NCBI GenBank assembly: GCA_008508345.1
Contig: QNGE01000407.1
Location: forward strand, 1 to 64,000
Direction: 5' to 3'
DNA from: Paragonimus westermani
Lineage: Eukaryota > Platyhelminthes > Trematoda > Plagiorchiida > Troglotrematidae
DNA: 64,000 nt
Shown here: positions 8,245 through 21,780 of the stretch, in pieces
Layout of the letters: the number at the start of each line of letters is the position of its first letter
How positions within the stretch are numbered: position 1 is the first letter of the stretch
Notes under the pieces: generated by a model
Seen by the model: only the letters and a program-made list of their open reading frames with translations
Databases searched by the model: none
What the model was told of the DNA's origin: nothing
Position numbers and translations under genes: made by a program

Positions 8245-11200
8245 AAAAAGTCGTTCTACATTTGTACGGGATTTTCAATTGCTCAAGTGTTTGTTACTAC
8301 TTATGAAGTCCATATGTAATGCACTCGACGAGTTACTAATTTGATTACTGACAACAGCCTCATGGTTGAGATATGTGAACACACATAGTAAAATTTCACT
8401 GCCATTCTCTATACTGCTCCACTCAATGGTGGTGATTCAGGTTGCTTCAGCCTCATTTGCAACCCATCAGTTTTGATTGTCAAAGTTGATGCAGTCAATG
8501 GAGTGGGGACCTGCAGTTGCTGAAAAGATCTTAGAAGCAACTATGTACCGTACGTCGAACATGAATGAGTCGTGTAACGGATTCAGAATAGCTGACGATT
8601 GCCGAACACGGCAGTAGAAGAGCGAACATACGAGGTTTTCTAGGGCCAGAGGCTCTTGCCCAATCACAGTGTGTGCAAACGCTAAAACGTTACATTTACT
8701 CACGAACTTGACAGCGTTACAAAAACTGTACTTAGTGTTAAGCAGAAATTTACTCAGAGGTGGAGCATTGAAAATTAGCAAGAAATCGAATGAAACGGCC
8801 TAAACTGTTTGTCTCATTTCATGAATCTTTTGTTGAATAATACATCCGTATGTTATTTAAGCCCGTTAACTTACAGACCAAATAAAAATGAGGAGGGCAT
8901 TAAAACTTACATGGCTCAGTCACTGAATGAGATACGTCAAATACACGACAGGACCACCTTGGTGGGAATCGATTTCCGTATTCGTTTCGTCCAACGTCTT
9001 GGTGGAAAGGCGGTTGGTTGTGGTCCTTCTGTCTATGGCAACATCAAGCTACCGGGGCTCTTCTGAAGACGAACGGTTTCCGATACATCACGCTAAGGTA
9101 GCTGCCGCTCTGGGCCATTCCCTTCCGAACATTTACTCGACTTTTACCGCTGATTCAAATTCAACCGAAGCCCAGATCTTTTGCAATTTTATTTCATCTA
9201 ACTTATGAACTCCACCGTACTACTTATCAAAAATACAATTTCAATGTTCAATATTAGCGTTGGTGGACTCCACGGCAAACTGATTGAAAAATCCTGCTTG
9301 GACAGTCGATCCGCTGGATCATTTGGTGGATTCCAAACAGCGCAGTGGGTTGGGTGAGTGACTGCATCCAAGTGTGAAATTTCAGAGCTGCCAACGTGAT
9401 CTCTTATATTACCAGGTACAACACTTGCCGCCCCTGGGTATACTGTTTCTGTCGCCCTTTCGAATCCTATGGAAGCCCAAACTTCGCACAAACAGTACGT
9501 ATCGAAACTATGAGGTCTGAAACACTGGTTGTAAGTAAAAATTGACTTCATTCACGGTGGCTGCCGAACTCAGACTTGCATGCTAACTTTCATGTTTTCG
9601 AGCCATTTGAAAGTCTGGTTATTGCGATTGTCTCGGTGCTGTACAACCTATCTGATGAACTTACTGTGTGATCTCGCACGGTATGTTCTTTGACATTGTC
9701 CTCTTCCTTTTTGCCGACAGTCGTATATGATACATTGGACCGAACAGTGTCCAAAAGTAATTGGAGTATTCTATTAATCATTACTCCTACCGGACACACT
9801 CCATCTGGCAACCGAAAATTTAAAATTGCCCTGTAATACATCACCAAAAATACAGTCTCCGATATGGTATTTCCACTTCTTAATTTCTATAACGCACGCA
9901 TGATAGTGCTCACAATTCGTTCTTGATCGGTTGACAGATAATGGAACGATTGTCAGCTGATACGACTGGTATGCCTTGTGCGGCGAAGTTCCCTGCGGGG
10001 TTTTGAAGTGACCCGCATGTATTTACCCACCATCAGAGGTTCCGAACACTCACTTTAAGTCATTAATTGACGTATGCTTTAAATGGTTTCCGACGTAATG
10101 TTCCACTGAGTAAAAGCTTTAAACCACTCGTCGTATACGTCTACGGTGATAATGAAATCCGGCACTCATCCTTTTCCAAAGACATCATGTATATATGACC
10201 AAACAACCCTTGTGATCGATCAGCTTTGATGAATTGTTTCTAATTAGAAGCTCCTACACATTTCACACATGCGCATACCATTCGACAGACAGAACCGTGT
10301 GCTATAGGCTTCGTACGGTGGATTTCTGGATGTCCGAAATGAAGTTGCTATGGGCACGCAGTCGCCAAACAGGATCCAGTTTTTGATGGTTGGTGGGTAT
10401 TTGTGATGCTGTAGGATCTGATAGATCTCTCTGTATAAATTGGGACTGAACCACCATGTCTGACTGTACTCACTCACAGTCCGGGACGTGTGGTTTTCCT
10501 CGACCGCTTCTTAAAATTTTGCATAGACCAATAAGAGAATGGAGTTAAATTTCAAAAAGACAGTTGCCCTCTTGATGGATGAAAATTCTTGTGATAACAG
10601 TATGTTTGGGCCCGCACGACTGCGCCTACAGGAGAGGTAGTGCCATATCGGCCTGTCCCGCTGACGTTACTGACAAATACCTAGTGTCAAGAGCATAATT
10701 CAGCAAAACCGTTGTATAATATTGCTATCAACTTGTGGTGTACACTGCAGTAACTTGTTTTGATCGAACCACAACCAATGATGTGTGATACCTCCCGAAC
10801 TTACCTAGATGCACTCTCGTCAATTCGAATTGTTCTGTTGCTCAAACGCTACGCCTCAGCCTTTCTCTTGCTATTTGTAGAAGGCTTCCAAATAACTGCC
10901 TTTCTTCAACCGACAGTTTTCACTTCACTACAGTACGTCACTCGAAGAATCGAACACGCGACTTCTATTCCGGGACCAATATTTTCTGCGGATATTCTAA
11001 CTAATTACACAGGTACACGTAGGCTGACCGTCGAGCATAGACGTCAGTATGTCCAACCATAGGTCGTGGTGTTGTGACTGTAGGGTACACGAATGCTGAC
11101 CGTCGAACGGGTCACCCCGAAAGGCCTCATGCGGTACAACGCTTCACTTCTGGATAAACATCTTTGATTTTGTGAAAACATGAAATTCCATCTCCCCGGT

Positions 11201-11758
11201 GGTCATGTATCTGCAAAAGCTTGCCGATATCTTTGTTAACTTAATGCCAAAACAGCTTACACCCGATTACGGTTAGCAGTGTATACCCTATGCAGATGGC
11301 GTCGATTTTCGTCCGCATTATGCTTACAAGTCATCAGCTGCAGCCTTACCTAATTACCCACGGCACCTCCATATTTCAGCAGTTTCCGGTTACACGAGGG
11401 GATGATCGTGAACTCTCAAGATCATCAACTCCCCTGCTAGTACCGATTGAGGATTCAATTAGGAGTGAATTAGGGCTGTTCAGGGGTAATTTAGGGCTGT
11501 TTCATTTTGACCAACAGTGCGTCGATGGATGAAAATTTATCCAATCTCCTGCGCGTCATTATTCAGGTTATTTATATAATATATGAAGTACACAACGCAA
11601 AGGAATGGCATTAATAAAAAGCAAATATTCGTTGTACGGATAAACTCGCTCACTGCTTATCCAAACTTGAACCGCTTCAATTAATAAAGCGCGCCGCGTT
11701 GGAGTTTATGCCTAGCTTAGCGCTCCTGTTTCTTTGGAGTTTTGCGGAGGTTACTATC
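8245..11758. other. No supported gene (3.5 kb)
   Basis: Only short unassigned frames occur, the longest a 117-codon minus-strand frame at 9198-9551. None shows a family motif or splice-supported extension. The end of this stretch may contain the terminus of the DNA transposon that starts near 11.7 kb, but no terminal inverted repeat could be fixed by eye. Confidence 0.5.
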
Positions 11759-13666
11759 ATGTCTGAGCAGCATCACGATGACGGTGAAGTAAGAGAAATT
11801 ATATCGTCCATTATATCAACAGTGGTTTTCGGATATGTTAGCCAGCCGTTCCACCATTAATCGGAATGTGCAGTGCTCACTTGCCTAGCTTAACCGTAAT
11901 TCACAAGAATCGTTGGAGAACGCAGACGTTTGCGAACGCTCTCCGACCTCTACGGCGTCCGTACCGGAACACATATCACAACCGCCTTGTGAAGGCAAGT
12001 TAAACTTTCCAAATGCAAACGACTGATTTCAGACATACTAGACAGCTCAGCAGAAACTGATGTGCAGGATCCGGAAGCTGATATTCCTAAGGCTATAGCC
12101 TAACGCTATAACGTTGTCGATCGTCTTCGAGACTGGGCAATTTCCAGCAACACTCCTAAAGTTCAGGTGACACGACTTTTGCGCATCTTGAAGGAAAGAA
12201 TACAGGAGTTACCCAGTGATGCCCGAAGGTTGTTGTCGACACCGAGAAGTTCGCTGATACGTGATGTTTATCCGGGCGAATATGCCCATTTGGGGTTGGC
12301 TAAGAGCATTGTGAATGCTGTCCTAGGCAGTCGGCTACAACGTGTTGCGTCCGTAGGAATCCAGCTGAATGTTGATGGTCTATCACCGTCGACCGCAGGA
12401 AAGTTAACAATATGGCCTGTGTTCTGTCGCCTGAATGGGTCGATGGTAACCGAGCCGTTTGTGGCTGGCTTGTATGAAGGTAGCAACAAACCTGAAGATG
12501 TCATGGTATATCTCCTGGACATACTGCAAGAACTACACGATGTCTCAGGCAGTGGCATAAAGATTAACAATGTTCCGATTACCGTCTGTTTGAAAGCGAC
12601 GATCTGTGATACATCGGCTCGCTCGTATGTTAAACAGTTTCGCGGTCATGGTGCATACTACGGCTGTGGTGAGTGTTAACAACGAGGTGTGTACTGCGAA
12701 CGAAAAGTAACGTTCATGCCGCGAAGTGGTTCTCTTCGAACGGACACATCGTTTCGCAACGCACGCCCAAAGTCCCCCTCTCCGTTTATGTTTCTACCGG
12801 TCGATATGATCTTCACTTTTCCCATCGACTATATGCATTCTGGGCCTGGGCGTTGTCGGGACAGGTCTCCAGGCGAGCTCGTGTAAGCTCACAAGCACTC
12901 CAACGGGTAAATGAACGGATTTTAATATGTCGGAAAAGCCTATCTTGTGACTTTCCCCGCATTTTTAGATTTGTCTGCTGCTATATATGTTTTATGTCAC
13001 CCTACATTCAGTGTTACTCGTTTTGACTTTGCGAAACGACTGATGCACGTATTTGTATGCACTTATCGTAAACTGCATGGTCAGGCGGAGATGGTGTACA
13101 ATGTGCAATTGCTGGAACACCTTGCGGATGATGTGGCCACACATGGTTTATCGGATAAATTTTCTGCCTTTCCGTTTGAGTCTTTCATGTGCAGATTGAA
13201 ATCTATGCTTGACGGGCCGACGCGTCCAGTAAGACAATTGTACCAACGTTTATTAGAAAGATCTGCTACTTCTCCCGTCAAAGTGGTTCATTCTGATGTT
13301 GGTACACCCATCATTTGTCTTACTGTACCTGGATGCTCAATGTTCATGAATGGTTCCGTTTTGTTTACAACCACTCCCCCGAACAATGTTGCTCTTATTA
13401 ATGATGTCCCCTGCATAGTTATCGACATACTTAACCTCAATTCTGAAGATTGTACTGTGAGTTGCCGCCCCTTTACCACGCTCCTACCTCTCTTCATCCA
13501 CAATTTCTCCTCTCACTATTTGCATATGTTCATTTACAAAGATTTATCATCAGACATTTTAACAGCAAGTGCGTCTCGCGTTGATGCTGAAGGTTTGCTC
13601 TTCCCGTTTCATTCACTTTACGTCTACATACCCAATTTACACTCCCGTAATTCACGTCATTTGTAA
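11759..13666 (+). pseudogene. Broken tnp2-type (CACTA-like) transposase
   Basis: The start is MSEQHHDDGE at 11759, followed by a 34-base GT-AG intron (11789-11822) and a probable GC-AG intron (11995-12032). The main homologous block is 12167-12679. It contains LNVDGLSPST (Asp at 12374) and ICDTSARSYVKQFRGHGAYY (Asp at 12608), which correspond to the conserved LNIDG and ICDAPAR motifs of the family; a catalytic role for these Asps is inference. The block continues with RGVYCERKVTF and LRTDTSFRN (12680-12800), FPIDYMHS (near 12825) and, at 12990-13300, a region with YNVQLLEHLADDV and FSAFPFE. Damage seen: in-frame TAA at about 12101 and again at 12677, a frame change near 12840, and an apparent loss of some 40 residues near 12960. 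The final segment to 13666 keeps the family's C-terminal pattern. Confidence 0.8.
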
Positions 13667-13842
13667 ATAAATACAGTTCTGTGATCTCGACCTGTCTCGG
13701 AAGTCCTAATCGCGGGGTTATCGATTGGAGTTAACAGGCAGTAACTGTGTCTCCTCTCGAGACGATCGGGCAACCTGATCATTGCTCACAAGCGAGAGTG
13801 GTTGAGCGTTCAGATTTGATGATTCGGTCGTGCCTAATGTGA

Positions 13843-14030
13843 GGTCAATGGCGCAGTGGTTAACACGGTTGCCTCATGATTGGAATGTCCGGAGTTCAAA
13901 TCCCGGCCGTGGCAAGGATATGCACTACTGACGAGCTCTAATGAGAGCGAAACTCGAGTCTAGTGCTTCTTTTCGAAAGAGGCTGGCTGGAAAGTCTATC
14001 TGAATGCGAACGCTGCGATCAAATGTGAGT
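13843..14030 (+). mobile_element. tRNA-derived SINE
   Basis: A tRNA-like head carries an internal polymerase III A box (TGGCGCAGTGG, 13850-13860) and B box (GTTCAAATCC, 13894-13903) at normal spacing. It is followed by a non-tRNA body with GAGCGAAACTCGAGTCTAG, a sequence type I associate with flatworm SINEs. The T-stem is imperfect and no acceptor stem closes, so this is a SINE and not a working tRNA gene. It lies between the two genes of the DNA transposon. No poly(A) or target duplication was fixed; the ends are approximate. Confidence 0.65.
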
Positions 14031-14136
14031 GATGGTCAACTTGAAAATACAGTTCCCTTCGAGACTTACAGCATATAACTCATTTTGTTTCATCTATCGC
14101 GTGTCACCCGCAACTGTTGATCAACTTCGACTTCAG

Positions 14137-15562
14137 ATGTACAGCGTTGTAACATTTCTGGAGGATGGTGAACTTTGCTGCACAGTCCTCGGTTCCACGT
14201 GGATAGAGGGCGGCGTATCATCGTGGTCAAATTACCCTTCTCTTCAGTTTACCACAGCTGTGCGGAAACATTGTGTTTCCCCGCCTGACTCCGCAAAGAT
14301 ATCAGTGAGAGTAATCAGCAAAACAGGTAATGATTTCATGATTATGTCTTGCGTTTCTAGACGACTACTTGCAAGCACGTCGTTATGCCAAGAATGCAGA
14401 GGTCACCTCTGATGTGAATTTGTCCGATGTAACTGTGCGCATAGGGAAACGGAATCAGAGGGCCAGGTAATACCAATGTGCCTTTAAATCCTGTTGGTTA
14501 TTAGCAAGCTTCGTACGAAGCTTCTGTCGCAGTCATTATCCGTGAACTCCGATAGCTGTTCGCCCGTGCGTGCTACTGGTGCCACCAAAGCACGCTATCC
14601 GGCATTTGTCTTGGAGGCAGGTGGTTCTTCGGGAACGCAGAAGTTTCACACACTCGCGCCTTCCATTCAAGGCGTTCCATTCACCCTTTCCGCAGTCCCG
14701 TTGCTTCCTCCCTGGGTATCCCCACACCTCACCGTCCCAGCTCTCTTACTGCGGCGCCTGGTCCAGAATTTACTTCAAGCCGGCCTCGTTCAGCCGTCCC
14801 CACTTCATCCTCTCGCTCACATTTGACAACGCCTTTCTAATCATTCGTCCTTTTAACCCCACGTCACCGCCAGGGTTGCTACAGCCGTCCACACGTTCAT
14901 CTGTGACACCTCTGGTAACATCTTCAACACTGAATGACGCTACTGTTTCCTCACAACTATCAATGATGGTGCAAATGCTGCAGGAAGTGCTGAAAGATAT
15001 GGCCATTTTGAAGGAACGTCTACAACAACGTCGACTATTCCCAGATTTGACGTTCAGGGTCAGGCTGTTCGTGAAATTCGCGCACATGCTCTACCCGTGA
15101 ACACTGCAGCTGCTTTCCATCAGCTGGAAGGCAATCTTCAGAGACAAACATATCGAGGAATTGTGGTAAGTTTACGAGTAATACCTCAAACACTGTTAGA
15201 TGGGCCGTTTGATATCCACGAGTGCTCCGTCCGCAAGGCTACTGCTTCGCCGTTGCATGAGGGAGACCATTGGATCCCAGCTAGCCGTGGAAATGTCTTA
15301 CGCTGGGGGAAGAAATAAAATCTCTTTCAAACACTCCATCTTACGTCGTGTAATAGAAAGTTAATGCAGTGTAACATTAATTCAATATACCTTGAACGTA
15401 GAAGCAGTCCTACCTCAGGAGATTGACACAGAAACCGGGCGAAATAAACTACAAAAGTGGATGCGGTGTTGTTTTTATGATGCCCGTGACCGTGGAGGAA
15501 AATATCGATTAAGAAAGACACGGAGAAGAGATGAAGTAAGCATCGAGCGAAATATGAAATGA
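14137..15562 (+). CDS. DUF4806-type protein of the DNA transposon, micro-introns, possibly frameshifted
   Basis: The first exon starts MYSVVTFLEDGELCC (14137-14326), a typical start for these transposon-associated proteins. A 34-base intron (14327-14360) restores DDYLQARRYAKNAEVTSD. A 38-base intron (14467-14504) leads to exon 3 (from 14505). A coiled-coil-like stretch rich in Met and Leu lies at about 14935-15035 in another frame, so an unrecognised intron or a frameshift lies between. A further one-base shift near 15045 leads into the DUF4806-like end (15049-15165, 15200-15359, 15402-15562), joined by introns of 34 (15166-15199) and 42 bases (15360-15401). The joins give one open frame with the family's pattern, for example GRLISTSAPSARLLLRR and EIDTETGRNKLQKWM. 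The function of the family is unknown; a role alongside the transposase is inference. Confidence 0.6.
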
Positions 15563-18500
15563 TTTAAAACTGCGTTCATTTGTGCACACCCTAGGTCTTA
15601 ATCAATTGTTCTATCACCTGCTATGTGAACAATTCAATAAACCATACCTTTCACTGTTCACATGATTGTAGTTTACCTTCGATGTGAGCTGTAGTTTGTT
15701 CATGTTTTGCATTGCCATTGTTTGAAAGCCGTTCGTTCAATGCATACCTTTCTTATTCTCCAGCAAACGGAACCTCGTGGGAGTCAATGGACTGTCTACG
15801 AGAACATTCGATTGTGTTTTTTCAGTCACTCCAATATATTTTCCCAGTTCATTCCTGCTATGTTTTACTTTGAGTGTAAAATGGTAGGTTCCCGGTGGAT
15901 CACATGGTTTCTGGTTATTATTATTATCCAGAAAAATGACACAGAACTAGTGAGCAGAGCAGTTGAGGCAGACGAGACAACTACACTGTAGAATACCCCT
16001 TGACAACGGTCGTTTATGGGGATAACGTAACACTACTACGGGAATAAGCGAGGGTTAAGTTACCGTGAGGGGGCATTACATCACAGTTCGGTCAGCTGGT
16101 TTGTCCTCAATTTGAGCCTTTTTTCGGGTACTGTGCTGACCACCAAAAACGCAACGTAATGGGGGAGAAAAGTGGTGGTCTGTGATCTAAAATCGTGCTA
16201 CTGGCGTTCCTTTTAATTCCGGTATCACTTTACAACAAAGAATGTTGTCTGTTCACCATCGTTCATATTGCTGATGAGGTTTACCGAAAGGCTGTCTTTC
16301 AATGTACTTGATAACCAACTATCTATCCGGCGTTGCCAAACACGTGACAGTCAACTAACGATCCACGAACAAAACAGACAGGATAAAAAACTCTAAATTT
16401 AGCACACAAGTCATTGTGCTCAAAAGCAGACATCTGCCGCAACGAGGAACACACTTTCAAAGTTATTACTTTAACCGGAGATATTTTCTCATTAAGCCTT
16501 CCCATCCGTAACTGACCGAGTCTATCAGGAGTAACATATACCTTCGCCTTCTTTCAATTCGAGGGTGTTTGTTTCATGGATGTTTCATTGTCTTGGCCTC
16601 CTCACAGGTGCGTAACGTTTATCGCACCATTCTGAGGTCTGTAAATGAGAGATTGTTGTTCTGCTCATAGAACGTCCGTGGTGCACGTTTGTTGTTTTCC
16701 AATAGTGACTAGTCAGTTTTGGAAGATCATGGAGGCTCCAGGTAGGTTACCCTGAACTAATGGCGCTTGTGTGATGAAGAGGATGGCACATAAAACTTAA
16801 ACTGCACCACTGATGAATCGGATGTAACGTTGATGATTTAGACCACGGGTTAAAAGCTCGGACTGATCATCGTCTACAGAGGAAAGAAATGTCATTCAAT
16901 ACCTTTGTGCCAGAATGAATTAGGTCAAGGCGCTGTGCATTATTTATTGAATTAACTAAGGCCTTGAACAGAAGTCGCGCGATATTACTATTCAGACTGC
17001 CGGGTTAGGTAGTAAAGATGACGTAGTCTCGTTCATTGACAGCCTTGAGGGTCAGCGAACCATTGACGCAAGACTGGTGTGCACATTTTACAAACGCCAT
17101 GAAAGTTCATACTTTGTCGTTACTGCTGGACCTTTTTCTTCACGATCGCCCGCTCTCCTTTGTCGCTGTAGGCCTAGGATTATAGCAAGATGAGAATCCT
17201 ATCCCAACCTGGAAAGCAATTTCATTTGCAAAATGTCTATAGCCCTGATGCTGGGTAGGTTCAAGTGAAATCACAAATATTTATACAGGCAGAATCAGTC
17301 TCAGCATTCTTGTCGTGTAAGTATTGTGCGCTTCCACGTTGCTGATATCAAGAGGAGTCTGAATGCTATAGACAAGACAGACGAAGTAACCGGATGTACT
17401 TGAGGTCCAGTATTCTGAAGGGTTAATTTAAGTCTGTGTGTTCAAACGGACCATATGGACCGTGAACTCCCCCCAGGTTATTGCCGTTTATAAGTTGCAC
17501 CTTCTCCTTTTACTGCGTTGAACATACAGATGTGCGCGAGTTACTGTGTTAAGGATCAGCTTGAAAACGAATTTGAATAGCTCCGAAGAATAAGGAGGGT
17601 CCAGGGTCTACTTCCCCAGTCCCAACACATGGAGCTCGGCCGTCTCAAAGCATCTGTTGCTGCCTCTGTTAAGATCTGTTGCATTATCCTTGAGATTGCT
17701 GTACCTAGTTTGATCATCGTTGAAAGGTGGCCCTACGTTTCATTATCTCCTTAACTGAACTACTCTGGCCATCTTTATTCTTACTTCAGCAACCGCCACC
17801 GTTTTCCTTGTTGTTATTCCATCTGAGCCATGTAAATTTCTAAATGCCAGAGTTAAGTATTCTCCTTCTACATTTTTTTCTTGAGTAACTTCTGATTTCT
17901 ATTCCTTCTCGATGCGCGATCAGTCGCTTCGTCCTGACCTAACCATTGATCATTCTTTTGAGCGCGCTCAACTCCGTTCTAAGGTTTCCCAATACTAAGC
18001 AATGCTTATTTGTCGCTTTTGTTGCACAGGCACATCCTTCGTTCGCTTTCTAAAGATTTTTCACAGCCGACGTGAGATATTCAATTTCCTTTTACCCTAA
18101 TTCAATTGGCGCCGTATTAATTCTAGCTTTTTACGCGCACCTTTCAATTATCCGTTTCGAAGATGAACCATCTTCTTGACCGTCGGATATTCAGGAGAGC
18201 ACTTGCTGAATTACCAGATTGCGCAAAACTCGGTGTGAACATGAGTCGTTACCGAGTGGTTGAACACTGCCATCCACCTACAATTAGCTGATTTATGTCT
18301 AATCTCAGCATACTGTGTCCAAAAGGATCCATTGCATCCAAACAATGGCTTTTATCACAGGTGACATGCCACTGGTCTCAGGCGACAGGCTAACGTCCGC
18401 TGATTGAAAGCGGGCTGAGTGCTAGGTGCGTACAAGTTTTGCGACATAGTTATATATTTCTATTAGAGCAGTTACCAAAGAGATATAATAGGTGCACCGG

Positions 18501-21500
18501 ACATACCTTCCTGTAGTAGGAATCTAAGGTTCAACCTCCTTATATGCCATCGGTCCCACTTCCTCCTCTCCGGGAGAGAATGTGAGTGGTACTGCTAACC
18601 GGAAAACCACTCTTCCGATGAAAACAGCCGACAGCTTGCTGGTTCTTCTGCCAGCTTCAAGCCTGTGGATGTGTGACATTCGGATAAGGAGCGAATGGCG
18701 CTATTGCTGCTTTCATCGTGATGTCTTCGAGGGCTACCCAAATCTGGCTACAAACACCGATCAGATAGCTGTCGTTGAATATCTGGATGCAGACTGAGCT
18801 TGGTATGAAGCCCTGATTGTGGGGAATGGAAAACCTATCCGAAGTGACCACGTTGTTAAACGACCGACAACCGTTACATTGTCGACAGTTGGTATTCGCT
18901 TTCTTGTGCAACGAAAGTAGCCATTGACCACTGGCAGAACCGTCCGAGTTGCGTGCAACTTATTAGAAGATAAGTGATGTTTATGACTGTGCCCCGATGG
19001 TCCTCGTATGACACTCTTACATATTGCGTGGGCTGTCACTACCGGTTGTGCGTGAGCCGTGCGGGCTAGCAGCGGGAAATCAGATGTGTTTCTCATGAAG
19101 CCGCCATGCGGCTGGATTGGACAGCGTCAAGACGATCATAGCCATGGAAGATAGCTCGCGTTGAACGCTAAATTTCATCAAGGTATCTGCCAGAGACGAT
19201 CGGCTTGAGTCACTTAGCAGGTCCAAGTGCCTTGAGAATTCAGTGCCATTGGTTGAAGAGGAATATAGATTTCCAGCCACCGATATCGGTGTCTTCCACG
19301 TCAGATCGTCTCCTCGATCGACCCAGCTGATACTGCTGAAACTCAGCTGTTGAGCGGAGTCATCACCAGATGACCAGTTGGACCACTTCTTGCTGGCCGT
19401 TGAAGATGGGCGCCATTGACTACAGTGACCAGTGAGAAGAGTGTGGTTCGGAAGTCCGCCCCATCTGATTTCAACGACCTTGGAGGTTATCTCCGCTTAT
19501 TCTTTGAGCACGATTCGTGTAGCAGAAATGTCACGCTTATAGAATCGAAATTCTCGAGGATATCATCTTTTACAACACACCATATAGGCCTCTCCTTGCG
19601 TACCAAATATGCATAAAACCCGTCGTCTTCCGGATGACTGTTCAGGTCGAATCGCGGTGTAAAAAGCTGCGGAAAACTCATACTCTAAAACTTTGATCCT
19701 GTTTGTTATTGGTCCTTGTGAAACCTCAACAATCATAATAAAATCCCACATGAGTGCATCGCGTCAAAACTCGCACGCAAATTTTCATCCAAGCTTTGTG
19801 GTTGGCTGGGAAAACACGTTTCTGGCTGTTTGTCTGCCACTGGATAACAGTGAGACCCCGACTGTTAATGAATAATTCCGGGGGTACTGTTTGGTTATTC
19901 ATGTCGTGACGCCAAGCATCTGACATTTTGCCCTAACCACTCAATGTTTCTCATAGATATCTCAATTGTAAGTCATTATCAAGTGAAGAGCAATCAAGGC
20001 TATCAAATGTCATATCACGTCACAAGCTACTCGTCGAAAGTCGCCCGAAGAGAAACAATTAGTGCTACCTAGGCTGCTGACATCAAGCTGTTTGATGCAG
20101 TATTGTGTCATCAAAGGCGGTCTGTTCAGACGCCATGCCTGTCACGGCCAAAAGTCCACCGGAACCTACGTGGACGAAGCAACGACCGAGGGTTACCTGA
20201 CGGACCACGTGTTTACCTTCATCTGCCGATAAAATAATTCGTGTAAATTCGATAGTCTTACGATTATCTAATGTCAAAAGTATCGCTTTGCTTTGTTTCG
20301 GCAAGCAGCAAGTTTACGAGGATCGTAGAAGCGTTATCAAAGTGGTGTAAAAGAGCTTCATGGAGATGCGAAAACATGGCAGTTTAAGGACGAACTTCTA
20401 GGAAGGACATCATCCATCCCTGACATGCTGATGAACATTGAGAAGCTAGCTACCATTATTTATGCAGCCGTTGGTGGACCTACACATTTTTAGTTACTGA
20501 ATGGAGTGAGCCCCTAATTCAACCACACCATATCTTTCGAAACCTATTCTGGAGAAGCAGCCTGCTTGGTCTTGCGAACGGTGAACAGTACCTTGAGACG
20601 GCTACTAGATATACACTGCCTCAAAAAGCTGGTCTGCCCCGCTGTCTGCAGTAACAACATTTTGCTGGCAGCCCTGTCGGCGATTCAAATATTCTGACCC
20701 AATTCGTAGTGCTGACCCGCAAGATGAAGCCTGGGGTGCGAAGGCATCCAGGCTATTTTAACCCCATTAGCACCTATGCCGAAACCGCTAAAATTCCTGC
20801 CGAGTGCAAAAACATCACCTTGCGCAGTCACTTTCAATCTGTCAGGTTCGTTTTGTTACTGGGATTGACACTGGTGAACAGATAAGTACTTCTTCAGTAG
20901 CGATACTCTGACGACCCCCTGAGAAAGGAAGGCAAGAACGAGCACAAAATCTACGAGCAGTACCTCGATCATGAACAGAACGGAACGCCATCGCAAACGG
21001 CACGAATAATCAGAACGCAAGTACCCGGACTCAACTCCCACAACTTAGAACCTACCCAACAGGAAAGGATATAGGCGGCCTTCAAACGAGCTTTATTTGC
21101 TACTCAGCCCGGAAGCAAAGCAGTGGTTTATGGTGGCTGTAAATATAGGTTTTCGACGGCCTTGGTCCTAGGACACTCAACCTACCAGTCAGAAGCAGGT
21201 GCAAAAAAAACGAATTCCCCGGAATAATGGCGGGCATTCGAGTTCTCGAAATAGAAACATCCAGCTGGCGGGGAAAATATAGCGAATTCTCAGGAAGAAG
21301 TGCTCGCTTCAACAGGCAATGGTTGAAACCTGGTGTCTCTTGCCTTTGACGGTACATTTCTTGAGGCCATTTGTAAAACGGCCGTTGACACCCGTTGACA
21401 CCCTCGGCCTAATTTCGAAGCGAACCACCGTCCAATGGGCAGTATCTAGCGACTAAAAGCTTGCTAGTTTCGCCTTTGTTTCACTGACTATCAGCTGATT

Positions 21501-21715
21501 TCTTTCGCAATCGGGTATCGCAAAATCTTCAGGAATGTTCGTGTGCGACTCGCCTTGTAGGCAACTGATATCCGGAGACTTCCCGAGTGCAGAAAAGTGG
21601 AAATGTATATTTCTCAATGTCCGTATCAGAAACACTTCCGGGTGATCGCAAACAGTGCAGATGGTTGTAGATTATGCAAAATTAGTTCATGTACCAAGAC
21701 TTCACTGACTAGAAC
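15563..21715. other. No supported gene (6.2 kb)
   Basis: Only short frames without family motifs were found, on both strands. A short (TTA)n run occurs at 15918-15931. Nothing here supports a host exon, an RNA gene or a classified repeat. Confidence 0.5.
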
Positions 21716-21780
21716 AGTAAATCGAAACGATGGTACTGATTTTGTACACATCGACTTTACGAGAGCATTTGACAGCATGA
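21716..21780 (+). pseudogene. Fragment of LINE reverse transcriptase
   Basis: The translation RNDGTDFVHIDFTRAFDSM carries the reverse transcriptase motif 'xVDFxKAFDxV' of CR1/Jockey-type LINEs. The fragment is too short to classify further and is cut off by a stop at 21792. Downstream sequence to about 22140 may be part of the same dead element. Confidence 0.45.

Larger units (their letters stand above)
11759..15562 (+). mobile_element. Decayed two-gene DNA transposon, tnp2/CACTA-like
   Basis: Two consecutive plus-strand genes, a tnp2-type transposase (11759-13666) and a DUF4806-type protein (14137-15562), form the pairing often seen in animal genomes next to Transposase_21/tnp2 transposases. 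Animal CACTA elements are known, for example SmTRC1 in Schistosoma. Both genes carry introns of 34-42 bases. A SINE sits between them. The outer limits are unknown because no terminal inverted repeats or target duplications were recognised. The transposase is broken, so this copy cannot move by itself. Confidence 0.7.

Noticed and set aside
13843..13920. tRNA gene
   Set aside because: A and B boxes are present, but the T-stem has mismatches, no acceptor stem closes, and a SINE-like body follows.
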